Positions 1 to 6,421 of a stretch of 14,786 nt of DNA are shown in pieces. Origin of the DNA: DASYAN01 sp036501345 (GTDB lineage: Bacteria; Chloroflexota; Ktedonobacteria; Ktedonobacterales; Ktedonobacteraceae). Made by a program: the position numbers and the translations under genes. The notes under the pieces are model-generated. The model saw only the letters and a list, made by a program, of their open reading frames with translations. It searched no databases and was not told the origin of the DNA. The stretch's first letter is position 1. Each line of letters begins with the position of its first letter. The DNA lies in contig DASYAN010000320.1 of the NCBI GenBank assembly GCA_036501345.1, positions 1 to 14,786 on the forward strand, in the 5' to 3' direction.

Positions 1-1039
1 TGGGCAATCTCCGCTGATTGCGTCAGTTCAGCAGGGTCAGACGGTTTCTTCGTATCTGCTGGCTGGCGATTCGAGCCTTTACTTACTCAATGGGCAAAAG
101 AGTCAAAAGACGAAAGTGTCCTTGCCAAACGGTACTGTGCCGTTTTTGCTTGCCAGTAATGGGCTGCGCCTCTTTGTTGTGACAAAACAGGCAGGTCAGG
201 GAAGTAATACGGTCAGCTATGCCTTGCATGTCTATAAGCCGGGCGCAAACGGGGCTTTGGCCGATGATAGTAATTCTCCTCGTCCCATCGATGCAAAGTG
301 GATAAACAATGGTGAACAGCCTAAACTAATTACGGTCTGGGACTCCGATGTGTATATCTTCTTGACTGCAAGCAACGCGTCCACTATGGATATTTTGGAC
401 TATGATACAGATCACTTGACAGATGATCCACAACATGCGCAAATTTCCGTCTCGCCGCCTCTGGTCAGTGCAGCTGCATTTCCTAATCACCAATTGTTCT
501 TGTTAACTCAGGATGGGCATATAAAAAGCCTCTCATTTAGTGGCGGCAATGGGTCAAATAAGTCATCCGCTGTAGATATCACGTTGCCAGGTGCTATTGC
601 AACGCCTGTGGGAGTGGATGCACAGGACTTTCAATGGAATACTCCTCTTGTCGTTCCGACTGCACAGTCGTCGAGCGAGATGCTGCAACCCTTTGCCGAT
701 ATCATCGGGGCGACACTTTTGGCCGCTGGGTCAATAAATCAAACGATGTATCTGTTCGTCGTCGATAACTCAAATCATCGTATTCTGCAGCTTAAATATA
801 TGCCTAGTACTTCAGCTACCAGTGTCACAGCACCACCTACTCAGCCGCTGGGAGGTGGTGCTGTGGCTTCTCCTTTACAATATGCTAAGCAATATGTTTC
901 GACTAACCAGCTCTTTTCAGTGGAGAGTATCGTGGTTGATTCCAATCAAGAAATGCTTTCCCTTCTTACCCGGACAAAAGGAAATTCTCTGAGTCAGGTC
1001 TCAATAAATCTGACACGTACCTGTGCACCTACTTCGTAG
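1..1039 (+). CDS. C-terminal part of a beta-propeller-like protein (5' end outside window)
   Basis: The reading frame is open from the left edge (first full codon at 2) to a TAG at 1037-1039, so at least 346 residues are present and the true start lies upstream. The GTG at 116 is only an internal codon. The sequence is made of short hydrophobic beta-strand-like segments separated by Ser/Gly/Asn-rich turns. It contains a segment reading VVDNSNHRIL, which resembles the repeat core of NHL-type propellers, and a Ser/Thr/Pro-rich linker around 800-850. No membrane segment is visible in this part. Propeller tails of this style occur in large multidomain bacterial proteins (for example behind a kinase or phosphatase domain), but that N-terminal part is not visible here, so no enzymatic role can be given. 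Confidence is high for a coding region and low for function. Confidence 0.8.
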   Translation, partial: GQSPLIASVQQGQTVSSYLLAGDSSLYLLNGQKSQKTKVSLPNGTVPFLLASNGLRLFVVTKQAGQGSNTVSYALHVYKPGANGALADDSNSPRPIDAKWINNGEQPKLITVWDSDVYIFLTASNASTMDILDYDTDHLTDDPQHAQISVSPPLVSAAAFPNHQLFLLTQDGHIKSLSFSGGNGSNKSSAVDITLPGAIATPVGVDAQDFQWNTPLVVPTAQSSSEMLQPFADIIGATLLAAGSINQTMYLFVVDNSNHRILQLKYMPSTSATSVTAPPTQPLGGGAVASPLQYAKQYVSTNQLFSVESIVVDSNQEMLSLLTRTKGNSLSQVSINLTRTCAPTS

Positions 1040-1154
1040 TCACTATTTCATTTCCTTATGAACTGAAGCAGAGTCTTTCAAAAGTGAAAACCATTCCTGT
1101 TTTCTTCTGTAGGAGCAGACAAGCTTCTACCACAATATGTCAGCAGAGGTCGTC

Positions 1155-1280
1155 ATGGAAATTATTGACCCTTCCCAGGCTTTAGGCGTTTCTCCTGAGC
1201 AGAGTCCAGATGAACTTGAGACAAAACTTATACAGGGCAGGTTTTCTCAAGAAGGACCTTGCCCTGCCGATCCATTGTGA
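1155..1280 (+). CDS. Possible 41-residue small protein, convergent with the chitinase gene
   Basis: An ATG at 1155 is preceded by AGAGG at 1145-1149 (5-nt spacing) and opens a 41-codon frame that ends with TGA at 1278-1280. An in-frame ATG at 1137 would add six residues but has no visible ribosome binding site. The predicted peptide begins MEIIDPSQALGV and is acidic in the middle (EQSPDELET), ending in PCPADPL with one Cys. It has no membrane segment and I do not recognise a family. Its last 34 nt overlap the 3' end of the chitinase-like gene on the other strand and lie within a stem that may end that gene, so the frame could be accidental. Low confidence. Confidence 0.25.
   Translation: MEIIDPSQALGVSPEQSPDELETKLIQGRFSQEGPCPADPL
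1233..1266 (-). terminator. Candidate terminator of the GH18 gene
   Basis: CAGGGCAGG (1233-1241) pairs with CCTTGCCCTG (1257-1266) with one bulged base. In the minus orientation the stem begins within the last codons of the chitinase-like gene and is followed by an only moderately U-rich stretch (ATAAGTTTTG). The stem is convincing but the U-tract is weak. Confidence 0.4.
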
Positions 1281-2371
1281 AATTGGTTAAAGATCTTGGT
1301 GAATGCGTATACTGGTGCCGAGATACTACTGCACAGCGAAGTGGCAGGACCGCCGCTTGCACCTCCCGGGCAGGGCCGATCGCGCCTTAGTGCCCACATC
1401 GAGAGTTCGCCAATCTGACTGTCTCCTTTGGCAAAGTTAACCAGAATATTTGCATCCTGAGTGGTGAAGATTTCGGTTGACGTATCATTCTGAGCAATCA
1501 TAGGAGTTATACCTATCTTGGCTGATAGGGAAATAGAAGCAAATTGCTTCTCTGCAGCCTGAGCGGCGGCAATGGCATTCTGTCCCATCTGATCTGCTGG
1601 AGCACTGCCACCATAATCCATCGCCATCACATTGACGAGACTCACCTTGACGCCATTTTGAGCCGCATTTTGTAGGACACTCAAGCCATTAGCGGTCAGG
1701 CCATTGGTATCAGCAGGCAAGGTATAGGAAATGACAAGATTCCGATTTACCTTCTGCAAGGCGGCAAGAGCCTGATTTCGTCGGTTAATAGAAGTTGCAT
1801 CAGCAGCCGCATCAACGTCAAAATCAAGATGGGTGACATGATAAGTATTGATAATGTTTTGATACTGTTTTTGCAGGCTAGCGGCATCTAGACAGGTTAG
1901 TGCAAGTTCTTGACCAGCTGCTCCACCAAAAGAGATGATCACATCACCCCCTAATTTGCGCAATTGAGTGATTGCTATCAGCATACGGTCCGGAGTTTTC
2001 GAGGGGGCCACCACTGGAGGCAGAGCGGATTTTGCGGTCTCGTGCCACCACTCCGCCTGGCAATTGTTGCCGAGGATGAAGCTGAGAGTATAGTATTTGG
2101 CACCAGTCAGTTGTTCAGTTTGTACAATTATGTTGGGATTCTGGTCCTGGGTAGAGGCTGGATCAACAAGTATATATGGTGCGAAGGAGAATGCGTTAGC
2201 TGGTTTGACTGATGGGTTAGTTGGTTTGACTGGTGGGTTAGCTGGTGAAACGTTAGGCTTTGCTGCTGAAGCAGTAGAACTATTTTTGGCTATAGCATGT
2301 ATATTGTAGCCGAAAATGCATTCTATTGCTAATAAAAGCAATATTGACGGTAGTAACAAGTACCTCTTCAT
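1247..2371 (-). CDS. Secreted GH18 chitinase-like protein with Asp in place of the catalytic Glu
   Basis: This encodes a 374-residue protein of glycoside hydrolase family 18, most like the Pyrococcus ChiA-type branch. An N-terminal signal peptide or anchor (MKRYLLLPSILLLLAIE) is followed by a Pro/Lys/Val/Asn linker with seven-residue repeats, then the TIM barrel. Visible barrel motifs are VIISFGGAAG (strand 3), HLDFDVD (strand 4), VNVMAMDYGG (strand 6) and LSMWALRRDRPC near the end. Family 18 uses DxxDxDxE or DxDxE, where the last Glu protonates the glycosidic bond. Here the triad reads D183-x-D185-x-D187, codon GAT at 1811-1813, so the Glu position is Asp. This may reduce or abolish hydrolysis, leaving a chitin-binding protein. 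The ATG at 2371 was chosen because it gives a normal signal peptide; a GTG at 2389 would add six residues. Neither has a clear ribosome binding site. It is divergent from the chitin-binding lectin gene, which supports a chitin-related role. Confidence 0.85.
   Translation of the reverse strand: MKRYLLLPSILLLLAIECIFGYNIHAIAKNSSTASAAKPNVSPANPPVKPTNPSVKPANAFSFAPYILVDPASTQDQNPNIIVQTEQLTGAKYYTLSFILGNNCQAEWWHETAKSALPPVVAPSKTPDRMLIAITQLRKLGGDVIISFGGAAGQELALTCLDAASLQKQYQNIINTYHVTHLDFDVDAAADATSINRRNQALAALQKVNRNLVISYTLPADTNGLTANGLSVLQNAAQNGVKVSLVNVMAMDYGGSAPADQMGQNAIAAAQAAEKQFASISLSAKIGITPMIAQNDTSTEIFTTQDANILVNFAKGDSQIGELSMWALRRDRPCPGGASGGPATSLCSSISAPVYAFTKIFNQFHNGSAGQGPS
2196..2246 (-). repeat. 21-bp tandem repeat coding the Pro-rich linker
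   Basis: Two 21-bp units (2196-2216 and 2217-2237) differ at two positions, and a partial third unit follows. In the chitinase-like protein they encode a repeated seven-residue Pro-Val-Lys-Pro-Asn type linker between the signal peptide and the catalytic barrel. Such linkers usually act as flexible, protease-resistant spacers. Confidence 0.75.
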
Positions 2372-2653
2372 TTGATTAGTATAGGGCACATCTTGCTGTA
2401 TTTTCTTAGAAATATCAGAAGATAGTGTCCTCTCCTTTCTCAGGCTACTTTGACTAAGAATGTTACTAAGAAAGCCATTTGAGGCTCATGCTCGTATGTT
2501 AGGTCAACACTATGGACCAATGATCTAGTAGCTGGCTCTAGAACTGTGGCCAACTTGAGTGCAGATAACTATGTTTCTGCTATTGACAATGATGTTTCAG
2601 AGGAATTGAGTCCTATCTTGTCTCTGCTTATATTTTTCACCTGAGACCTGTTG

Positions 2654-2671
2654 AGTATGTACGAACATACT
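2654..2671. promoter_or_regulatory. Perfect 7-bp inverted repeat, candidate operator
   Basis: AGTATGT and ACATACT flank a 4-bp centre (ACGA). The perfect dyad and length are typical of a site for a dimeric repressor. It lies about 280 bp upstream of the chitinase-like gene and 590 bp upstream of the lectin gene, which is far for direct repression, and it may be chance. Confidence 0.3.
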
Positions 2672-3013
2672 ATACCAATGCAGCAAAGTGACTGAATACC
2701 AAACAAGGATGAGAGATGTTTCCTCTCGCAACTCCCACTCTAAGCATAACCTAAATATGGGTTTTTTACAATGACAAAGATGTGACAGTTTTCTAAAGGT
2801 TTTGTGACATAGTAATGACATATGCGAAGAGATAGAGTTGTGAGCTAATCAAGTGGAGGAGGATACAGGACGTATCGTGATCTTGATCTTATTATCCCTT
2901 TTGTTCCTTAAAAATCATACCACTCTTCTAAAAACGGGGCTCCCCATTTTATTCAGGGTGGTGTAGCCCCTACATGAACGTCTAACCCAGAAAAACAGAG
3001 CCGTCCTGAGTAG

Positions 3014-3046
3014 AAGTTGTTCCCTTTATCCCTCAAGTTGTTCCCT
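3014..3046. promoter_or_regulatory. 12-bp direct repeat spaced 21 bp apart, candidate activator site
   Basis: The sequence AAGTTGTTCCCT occurs at 3014-3025 and again, identical, at 3035-3046. Start-to-start distance is 21 bp, two turns of B-DNA, so both copies face the same side of the helix. It lies about 200 bp upstream of the lectin start. Its role is inferred from geometry only. Confidence 0.4.
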
Positions 3047-3179
3047 AGATGTCCTGGGAAAAAACTCTTGTGTTGGGTATCCTTAGGAGAGAAAAGTGCA
3101 GTCATAGCAGGGTTTTTTCAGGGTTAGGAAATGCTCTCGTGGTTGTAACACTTTCTCACCCTCAGCGATATAGTTGATG

Positions 3180-3209
3180 AGAGAGATCCCGAAAAGGGAA
3201 ATACTCTCT
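3180..3209 (+). promoter_or_regulatory. Hairpin upstream of the lectin ribosome binding site
   Basis: AGAGAG (3180-3185) pairs with CTCTCT (3204-3209), and TCCC (3187-3190) pairs with GGGA (3196-3199) around a GAAAA loop, with a small internal loop. It ends about 16 nt before the Shine-Dalgarno sequence at 3226-3235 and could affect mRNA stability or translation. Confidence 0.3.
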
Positions 3210-3245
3210 GTATAAGACCTACTTTGAGGAAAGGAATTGGCGACT

Positions 3246-4232
3246 ATGAAAAAATTTGTTTTTTATATAAAAAAGTTTGAAAACTGGACTATCATCATGT
3301 CTAGTCCCCTTATAATTACGATATGTTTAACAGGAGTTGGACCTCTGACTGTCGCTCACGCATGTCCACCATGGAGCAGTAATACTGTTTACCAGGCAGG
3401 GGACGAAGTTAGTTACGATGGTAACGTCTATAAGGCCCTAGTCGGTCATACCTCTGAAGCAAACTGGGACCCTGTAGATGCACCAAGCCTCTGGAAACTT
3501 GTATCAGGAAGTCCAATTAATCATTCTCGCAAACATTCAAACTCTCTCGAGCATTCAAACTCTCTAGAATGGAGCGGTGAGAGTGTGCAGTACAACGTAG
3601 GGGATCAGGTGACTTATAATGGAAGCCTCTATGAGTGTCTAGTGGCTCATACCTCTGAAGCAAACTGGGACCCTGTAGATGCACCAAGCCTCTGGAAACT
3701 CGTATCAGAGACCAGCAACGCGCCTTTTAGGGGTCGGAGGGAGACCTTAAATTTTGATCCTAATACATACTATTACATTCGTAGCCAATCAGGTGATCTC
3801 GTCCTTGATATTCAAGGAGGGAAGCCTAAGCCTGGGAATTCTACTCGTAATATACCTATCGTCGCTTATACACAAAAATCTTCGAGAGCTGCTAACCAGC
3901 TTTGGAGAATCGTGCCTGATGGTAATGGATATGATCATATCCAAAGTAAGTTAAATGGTCTTGTCCTTGATATTCAAAATGGAGATAGTACTCCTAGTAC
4001 AGTAGTTGATGCTTATACGCAAAATGATCCGGCGAGTGATAACCAGCTTTGGACCATTGATAGTAGTTGTCAGAATGGTGGTGGTTATATCCGAAGTAAG
4101 TTAGCCAATCTTGTCCTTGATGTTCAAGGTGGTGAGGGTGTTTCCAATACACCTGTGATCGCTTATACGCAAAACGATCCGGCGAGTGATAACCAGCTTT
4201 GGACTCTAGATCCTGCACTCCAAAACTCTTGA
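3246..4232 (+). CDS. Secreted chitin-binding lectin: two CBM5/12-like modules plus ricin-type beta-trefoil
   Basis: This encodes a 328-residue secreted carbohydrate-binding protein with no visible catalytic domain. An N-terminal signal region has its hydrophobic core at about residues 22-36 (PLIITICLTGVGPL), with likely cleavage near AHA-C40. Two chitin-binding type modules follow at about residues 40-87 and 109-153, each with the CBM5/12 pattern: Trp, VY/VQY, G-D-x-V-x-Y-x-G-x-x-Y, then Trp-Asp-Pro and a final Leu-Trp. A Ser/His-rich linker containing two HSNSLE units separates them. Residues about 173-325 form a three-fold beta-trefoil (RICIN/CBM13-like), each unit ending in NQLW, the QxW motif. 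AAGGA (3231-3235) lies 10 nt before the ATG; a TTG at 3237, 7 nt after GAGG, could add three residues. It probably helps attach the cell or enzymes to chitin or other polysaccharides, working with the divergent GH18 protein. Confidence 0.85.
   Translation: MKKFVFYIKKFENWTIIMSSPLIITICLTGVGPLTVAHACPPWSSNTVYQAGDEVSYDGNVYKALVGHTSEANWDPVDAPSLWKLVSGSPINHSRKHSNSLEHSNSLEWSGESVQYNVGDQVTYNGSLYECLVAHTSEANWDPVDAPSLWKLVSETSNAPFRGRRETLNFDPNTYYYIRSQSGDLVLDIQGGKPKPGNSTRNIPIVAYTQKSSRAANQLWRIVPDGNGYDHIQSKLNGLVLDIQNGDSTPSTVVDAYTQNDPASDNQLWTIDSSCQNGGGYIRSKLANLVLDVQGGEGVSNTPVIAYTQNDPASDNQLWTLDPALQNS
3446..3708 (+). repeat. Near-identical 62-bp repeats from duplication of the chitin-binding module
   Basis: Positions 3446-3507 and 3647-3708 match at 61 of 62 bases, 201 bp (67 codons) apart. 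They encode the second half of each CBM5/12-like module. The first halves are much more diverged, so the match reflects a recent duplication or gene conversion limited to this part. Confidence 0.85.
3534..3569 (+). repeat. 18-bp tandem repeat in the lectin linker
   Basis: Two 18-bp units (3534-3551 and 3552-3569) differ at only two positions and encode HSNSLE twice. They sit between the two chitin-binding modules and look like linker growth by replication slippage. Confidence 0.8.
4011..4204 (+). repeat. 44-bp repeats within beta-trefoil units 2 and 3
   Basis: Positions 4011-4054 and 4161-4204 differ at one base in 44 and are 150 bp apart, one trefoil unit. They encode AYTQNDPASDNQLWT. The equivalent of the first unit (about 3864-3906) is more diverged. 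The third unit seems to be a recent copy of the second, or kept alike by gene conversion. Confidence 0.8.
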
Positions 4233-4305
4233 CATGCAGGTCATGCTTGTGCCGCGATATGTGGTAAGTATCCCAATGAGGAAATCTCCCACAAACTCTA
4301 AGTGA

Positions 4306-4351
4306 CGTGCGAGGGTCTTGCTAGAGCGGCCGCTAGCAAGACCCTCGCATG
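4306..4351. terminator. Very stable perfect hairpin downstream of the lectin gene
   Basis: The 17-bp arms 4308-4324 and 4333-4349 are perfectly complementary, extendable by one G-U and one C-G pair to 19 bp. The 8-nt loop, together with the adjoining bases, contains GCGGCCGC. It starts 74 bp after the lectin stop codon. Neither side has a clear U-tract, so it is not a textbook intrinsic terminator. It may block transcription or protect the lectin mRNA 3' end, or be a dispersed palindromic element. Confidence 0.5.
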
Positions 4352-4707
4352 ACTATTTCCTACAGGCTAATGGGACTTGCTTTCTCACAAAGAATAAGCT
4401 ACACTCTATAGTAGGAGCTTTGGAATTTGTACCAAGTTCTATATTAAAGAGCGGTGTCTTATGGAAGCAACAAGCCCATATGCTCAAGGCAATGATCGAT
4501 ACATTGCAAAATATCATGTCTTCTGTGGTTTTCATCTGTCCACTTGCTACCCCTGAGCTTCTCCTCCTCCTCCTTTGGCGTCGGTAAGAGATTAACCAGG
4601 CAACCCTTATATATGCTTGTCCTCTTTATGCGTAGTAGGGAGTTTCCTACGTCGTGGGGACTTTTTAGCCATTGGCAAGCTCCCTGCATTCTCATCTTGC
4701 TTATTCG

Positions 4708-4732
4708 TATGGATAAGCTGACCATATCCATA
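4708..4732. promoter_or_regulatory. 8-bp inverted repeat upstream of patA, candidate operator
   Basis: TATGGATA (4708-4715) and TATCCATA (4725-4732) are a perfect inverted repeat with a 9-bp spacer, centred about 130 bp before the patA start. The 17-bp centre-to-centre spacing allows binding by a dimeric regulator; it could also fold in RNA. Confidence 0.35.
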
Positions 4733-4756
4733 GGATCAGATGATAGGTCATCCTTT

Positions 4757-4786
4757 ACTGATGGCTTGCTCACTGATAGCTTACTC
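4757..4786. repeat. 15-bp tandem direct repeat in the patA upstream region
   Basis: ACTGATGGCTTGCTC (4757-4771) is followed directly by ACTGATAGCTTACTC (4772-4786), with two differences. It lies between the inverted repeat at 4708-4732 and the leader hairpin at 4790-4832. Confidence 0.55.
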
Positions 4787-4789
4787 GAT

Positions 4790-4832
4790 GATGCGGGTCG
4801 AGTATGGGATGGTCTATGGTAAAGCCCGCATT
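4790..4832 (+). promoter_or_regulatory. Leader hairpin just before the patA ribosome binding site
   Basis: ATGCGGG (4791-4797) pairs perfectly with CCCGCAT (4825-4831), with G-U pairs possible at both ends and a loop of about 26 nt. It ends 3 nt before the Shine-Dalgarno sequence GGAAAGGA (4836-4843), a position suited to controlling translation of patA. It matches no riboswitch class I can recognise. Confidence 0.35.
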
Positions 4833-4848
4833 AACGGAAAGGATTTTT

Positions 4849-6273
4849 ATGAGTATCGGTGGATTACTCCAGGCCCTGAACGACTCACAACGCTATCTCG
4901 ACTTTATCCACAAAACACAGTTGAGCAGAAGCGAAGCTGAATGGTTGATTGAGACATCGGTCACCAATTTTGCTCGGTATTTCAATAGTGGATTTATTGA
5001 ATACCGCAAATCGGTTACCGAAGCTGGTGACTTCGCTGCTATTGAGTGGACTGGTCGTGGCGCGACTTTTAAGGATGTGTTGGGTCGCGAATTTATTGAC
5101 TGCCTGGGTGGCTTTGGCCTATTCAACCTAGGCTGGGCCCATCCCAAAGTCGTTGGGGCCGTACAAGCGCAATTGCAGAAGAGTCCTCTACCTACACAGG
5201 AGTTGCTCGATCCTCCACGTGGCATGCTGGCGCACCTGCTAGCAGAAATTACACCAGGCGATATCCAGTATAGCTTCTTTGTGTCAAGTGGAACGGAAGC
5301 CGTTGAGGGGGCCATGAAGTTGGCGAAGCTCTATACGCGCAAGAGTGGCTTTATTGCTGCTGTACGCGGCTTCCATGGAAAAACCACGGGGTCACTTGCA
5401 CTTTCAGGCAAGGCTGCTTTCCGCCATCCGGTCATGCCATTGTGTGATAACATTTACCACGTACCTTATGGAGATGCCGATGCTGTTGAGCAGCAGCTGC
5501 AAATCGCATGCGAAGTTGGTAATGATATCGCTGCTATCATCATGGAACCGGTACAAGGTGAAGCGGGAGCCATTGTTCCTCCGGATGATTTCTGGCCACG
5601 CCTACGCCAACTCTGCGATGAATATGAGGTTCTCTTGATTGCAGACGAAGTACAAACCGGAATGGGGCGCACTGGCAAGCTGTGGGGAGTTGACCATTGG
5701 AACGTTGTGCCTGATATCATTACCTCGGCCAAAGCGCTTGGAGGGGGTGTTATGCCGATCGGAGCTTTTATGTCTACACCGAAAATCTGGAGTGTATTGA
5801 ACAGTAAGCCCGATATTCATAGCTCAACTACAGGTGGCAATCCCATCGCTTGTGCGGCTGCGATTGCTGCGATTAACGTAACGCTGGAAGAGAATATTGT
5901 GGAGCAGGCTGCAGTGATGGGTAAATACTTTATTGCGCAATTGAAGATGATAGCTGCACGTCATCCCGATATCTACAGAGATATCACCGGAAAAGGTTTG
6001 CTCATTGGCATGCACTTTGTCAATGACGATATCGGTTATGAGATCGCTGCTGGTCTCTTCAAGCGTGGTGTACTGATTTCTGGCATGCTCAATAATTCAC
6101 GCGTTATTCGTATTGAGCCGCCACTGAATATTAGTCGTGAAGAGGTTGACGTGGTATTGGATCGTCTGGAAGATACAATTCAGTCTTTGTATAAAACAAC
6201 TTCAACACCTGATGTAGCGTTGGCAGGACTGTCCTCAAGCCTACTTCCCCGTAGTGATACTATCGTTGCTTGA
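4849..6273 (+). CDS. patA: Putrescine aminotransferase (class III, PLP-dependent)
   Basis: This 474-residue enzyme should transfer the amino group of putrescine to 2-oxoglutarate, giving 4-aminobutanal (as 1-pyrroline) and glutamate, the first step of the aminotransferase route of putrescine breakdown toward GABA and succinate. It closely follows E. coli YgjG/PatA from end to end: GFIEYRKSVTEAGDFAAIEW, EFIDCLGGFGLFNLGWAHP, SSGTEAVEGAMKLAK (PLP phosphate region, S146-G148-T149), RGFHGKTTGSLALSGK, EPVQGEAGAIVPP, ADEVQTGMGRTGK (D266 for the PLP ring nitrogen), SAKALGGGVMPIGAF with Schiff-base Lys295, and TTGGNPIACAAA. Length agrees with the family. The ATG at 4849 was chosen because GGAAAGGA lies 5 nt upstream; an ATG at 4804 is in frame but has no such site. 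It appears to be a single-gene unit, as the next gene is on the opposite strand. Function confidence is high; other diamines such as cadaverine may also be used. Confidence 0.92.
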   Translation: MSIGGLLQALNDSQRYLDFIHKTQLSRSEAEWLIETSVTNFARYFNSGFIEYRKSVTEAGDFAAIEWTGRGATFKDVLGREFIDCLGGFGLFNLGWAHPKVVGAVQAQLQKSPLPTQELLDPPRGMLAHLLAEITPGDIQYSFFVSSGTEAVEGAMKLAKLYTRKSGFIAAVRGFHGKTTGSLALSGKAAFRHPVMPLCDNIYHVPYGDADAVEQQLQIACEVGNDIAAIIMEPVQGEAGAIVPPDDFWPRLRQLCDEYEVLLIADEVQTGMGRTGKLWGVDHWNVVPDIITSAKALGGGVMPIGAFMSTPKIWSVLNSKPDIHSSTTGGNPIACAAAIAAINVTLEENIVEQAAVMGKYFIAQLKMIAARHPDIYRDITGKGLLIGMHFVNDDIGYEIAAGLFKRGVLISGMLNNSRVIRIEPPLNISREEVDVVLDRLEDTIQSLYKTTSTPDVALAGLSSSLLPRSDTIVA

Positions 6274-6321
6274 TACTGCTTTGTGTCTGAGAGCACATCA
6301 AGCATCTGGCCATTTTGAAGA

Positions 6322-6345
6322 GGCGGGGAGCAAATACTCCCTGCC
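6322..6345 (+). terminator. Candidate terminator hairpin of patA
   Basis: GGCGGGGAG (6322-6330) pairs with CTCCCTGCC (6337-6345), nine pairs including one G-U, with a 6-nt loop CAAATA. It is 49 bp after the patA stop. There is no U-tract directly after the stem, so termination may be partial or factor-dependent. Confidence 0.45.
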
Positions 6346-6421
6346 TAGTCTCATCGGCCTACTGCTTCAGCATATTTGTTCATCCACATGCTCACAAACA
6401 AGTTTTTTCCCTAAAGCTTCT

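Larger units (their letters stand above)
2372..3245. other. Long intergenic region between the divergent chitinase-like and lectin genes
   Basis: About 870 bp with no convincing gene. The one sizeable frame (minus strand, 2597-2821) has an atypical composition rich in Cys, His, Lys and Arg, no ribosome binding site and no recognisable family. The region holds a repeated ACTAAGAA (2453-2460 and 2465-2472), an inverted repeat at 2654-2671, a GGGGCT/AGCCCC stem (2936-2941 with 2965-2970), a spaced direct repeat at 3014-3046 and a hairpin at 3180-3209. It probably carries the promoters and control sites of both flanking genes, but I could not identify a clear -35/-10 pair. Confidence 0.5.
4233..4848. 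other. Non-coding region between lectin and patA
   Basis: No gene is convincing in these 616 bp. Overlapping frames on both strands (for example 4318-4587 plus and 4459-4773 minus) lack ribosome binding sites, conserved motifs and normal composition. The region contains the long hairpin at 4306-4351, a pyrimidine run at 4559-4577, a small stem GTAGG/CCTAC at 4635-4650, and the patA upstream elements at 4708-4732, 4757-4786 and 4790-4832. It may include a decayed gene, but no family can be named. Confidence 0.5.

Noticed and set aside
1964..2309. Plus-strand frames inside the GH18 gene
   Set aside because: They are antisense to a clearly recognisable GH18 coding region and show no motifs of their own.
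2597..2821. 74-codon frame on the minus strand in the chitin locus gap
   Set aside because: Odd composition (Cys, His, Lys, Arg and Trp rich), no ribosome binding site and no conserved motif.
4326..4333. NotI site GCGGCCGC suggesting a vector or linker artefact
   Set aside because: It sits at the tip of a natural-looking symmetrical hairpin, and no other vector sequence is nearby.
4490..4560. A YHVFCG-like stretch resembling an IS200/IS605 transposase fragment
   Set aside because: The similarity is only a few residues, frames break around it, and no HUH motif or element end is visible.
4559..4577. Shine-Dalgarno-like purine run (GGAGGAGGAGG) on the minus strand, possibly for a small gene starting at 4535
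   Set aside because: The run is about 30 nt from that ATG, too far for a ribosome binding site, and the 60-residue product has no recognisable feature.
4318..4822. Overlapping open frames on both strands (4318-4587 plus, 4459-4773 minus, 4544-4822 plus)
   Set aside because: None has a ribosome binding site at proper spacing, a family motif or normal composition; poly-Leu from a CTC run and mutual overlap argue for chance or decayed sequence.
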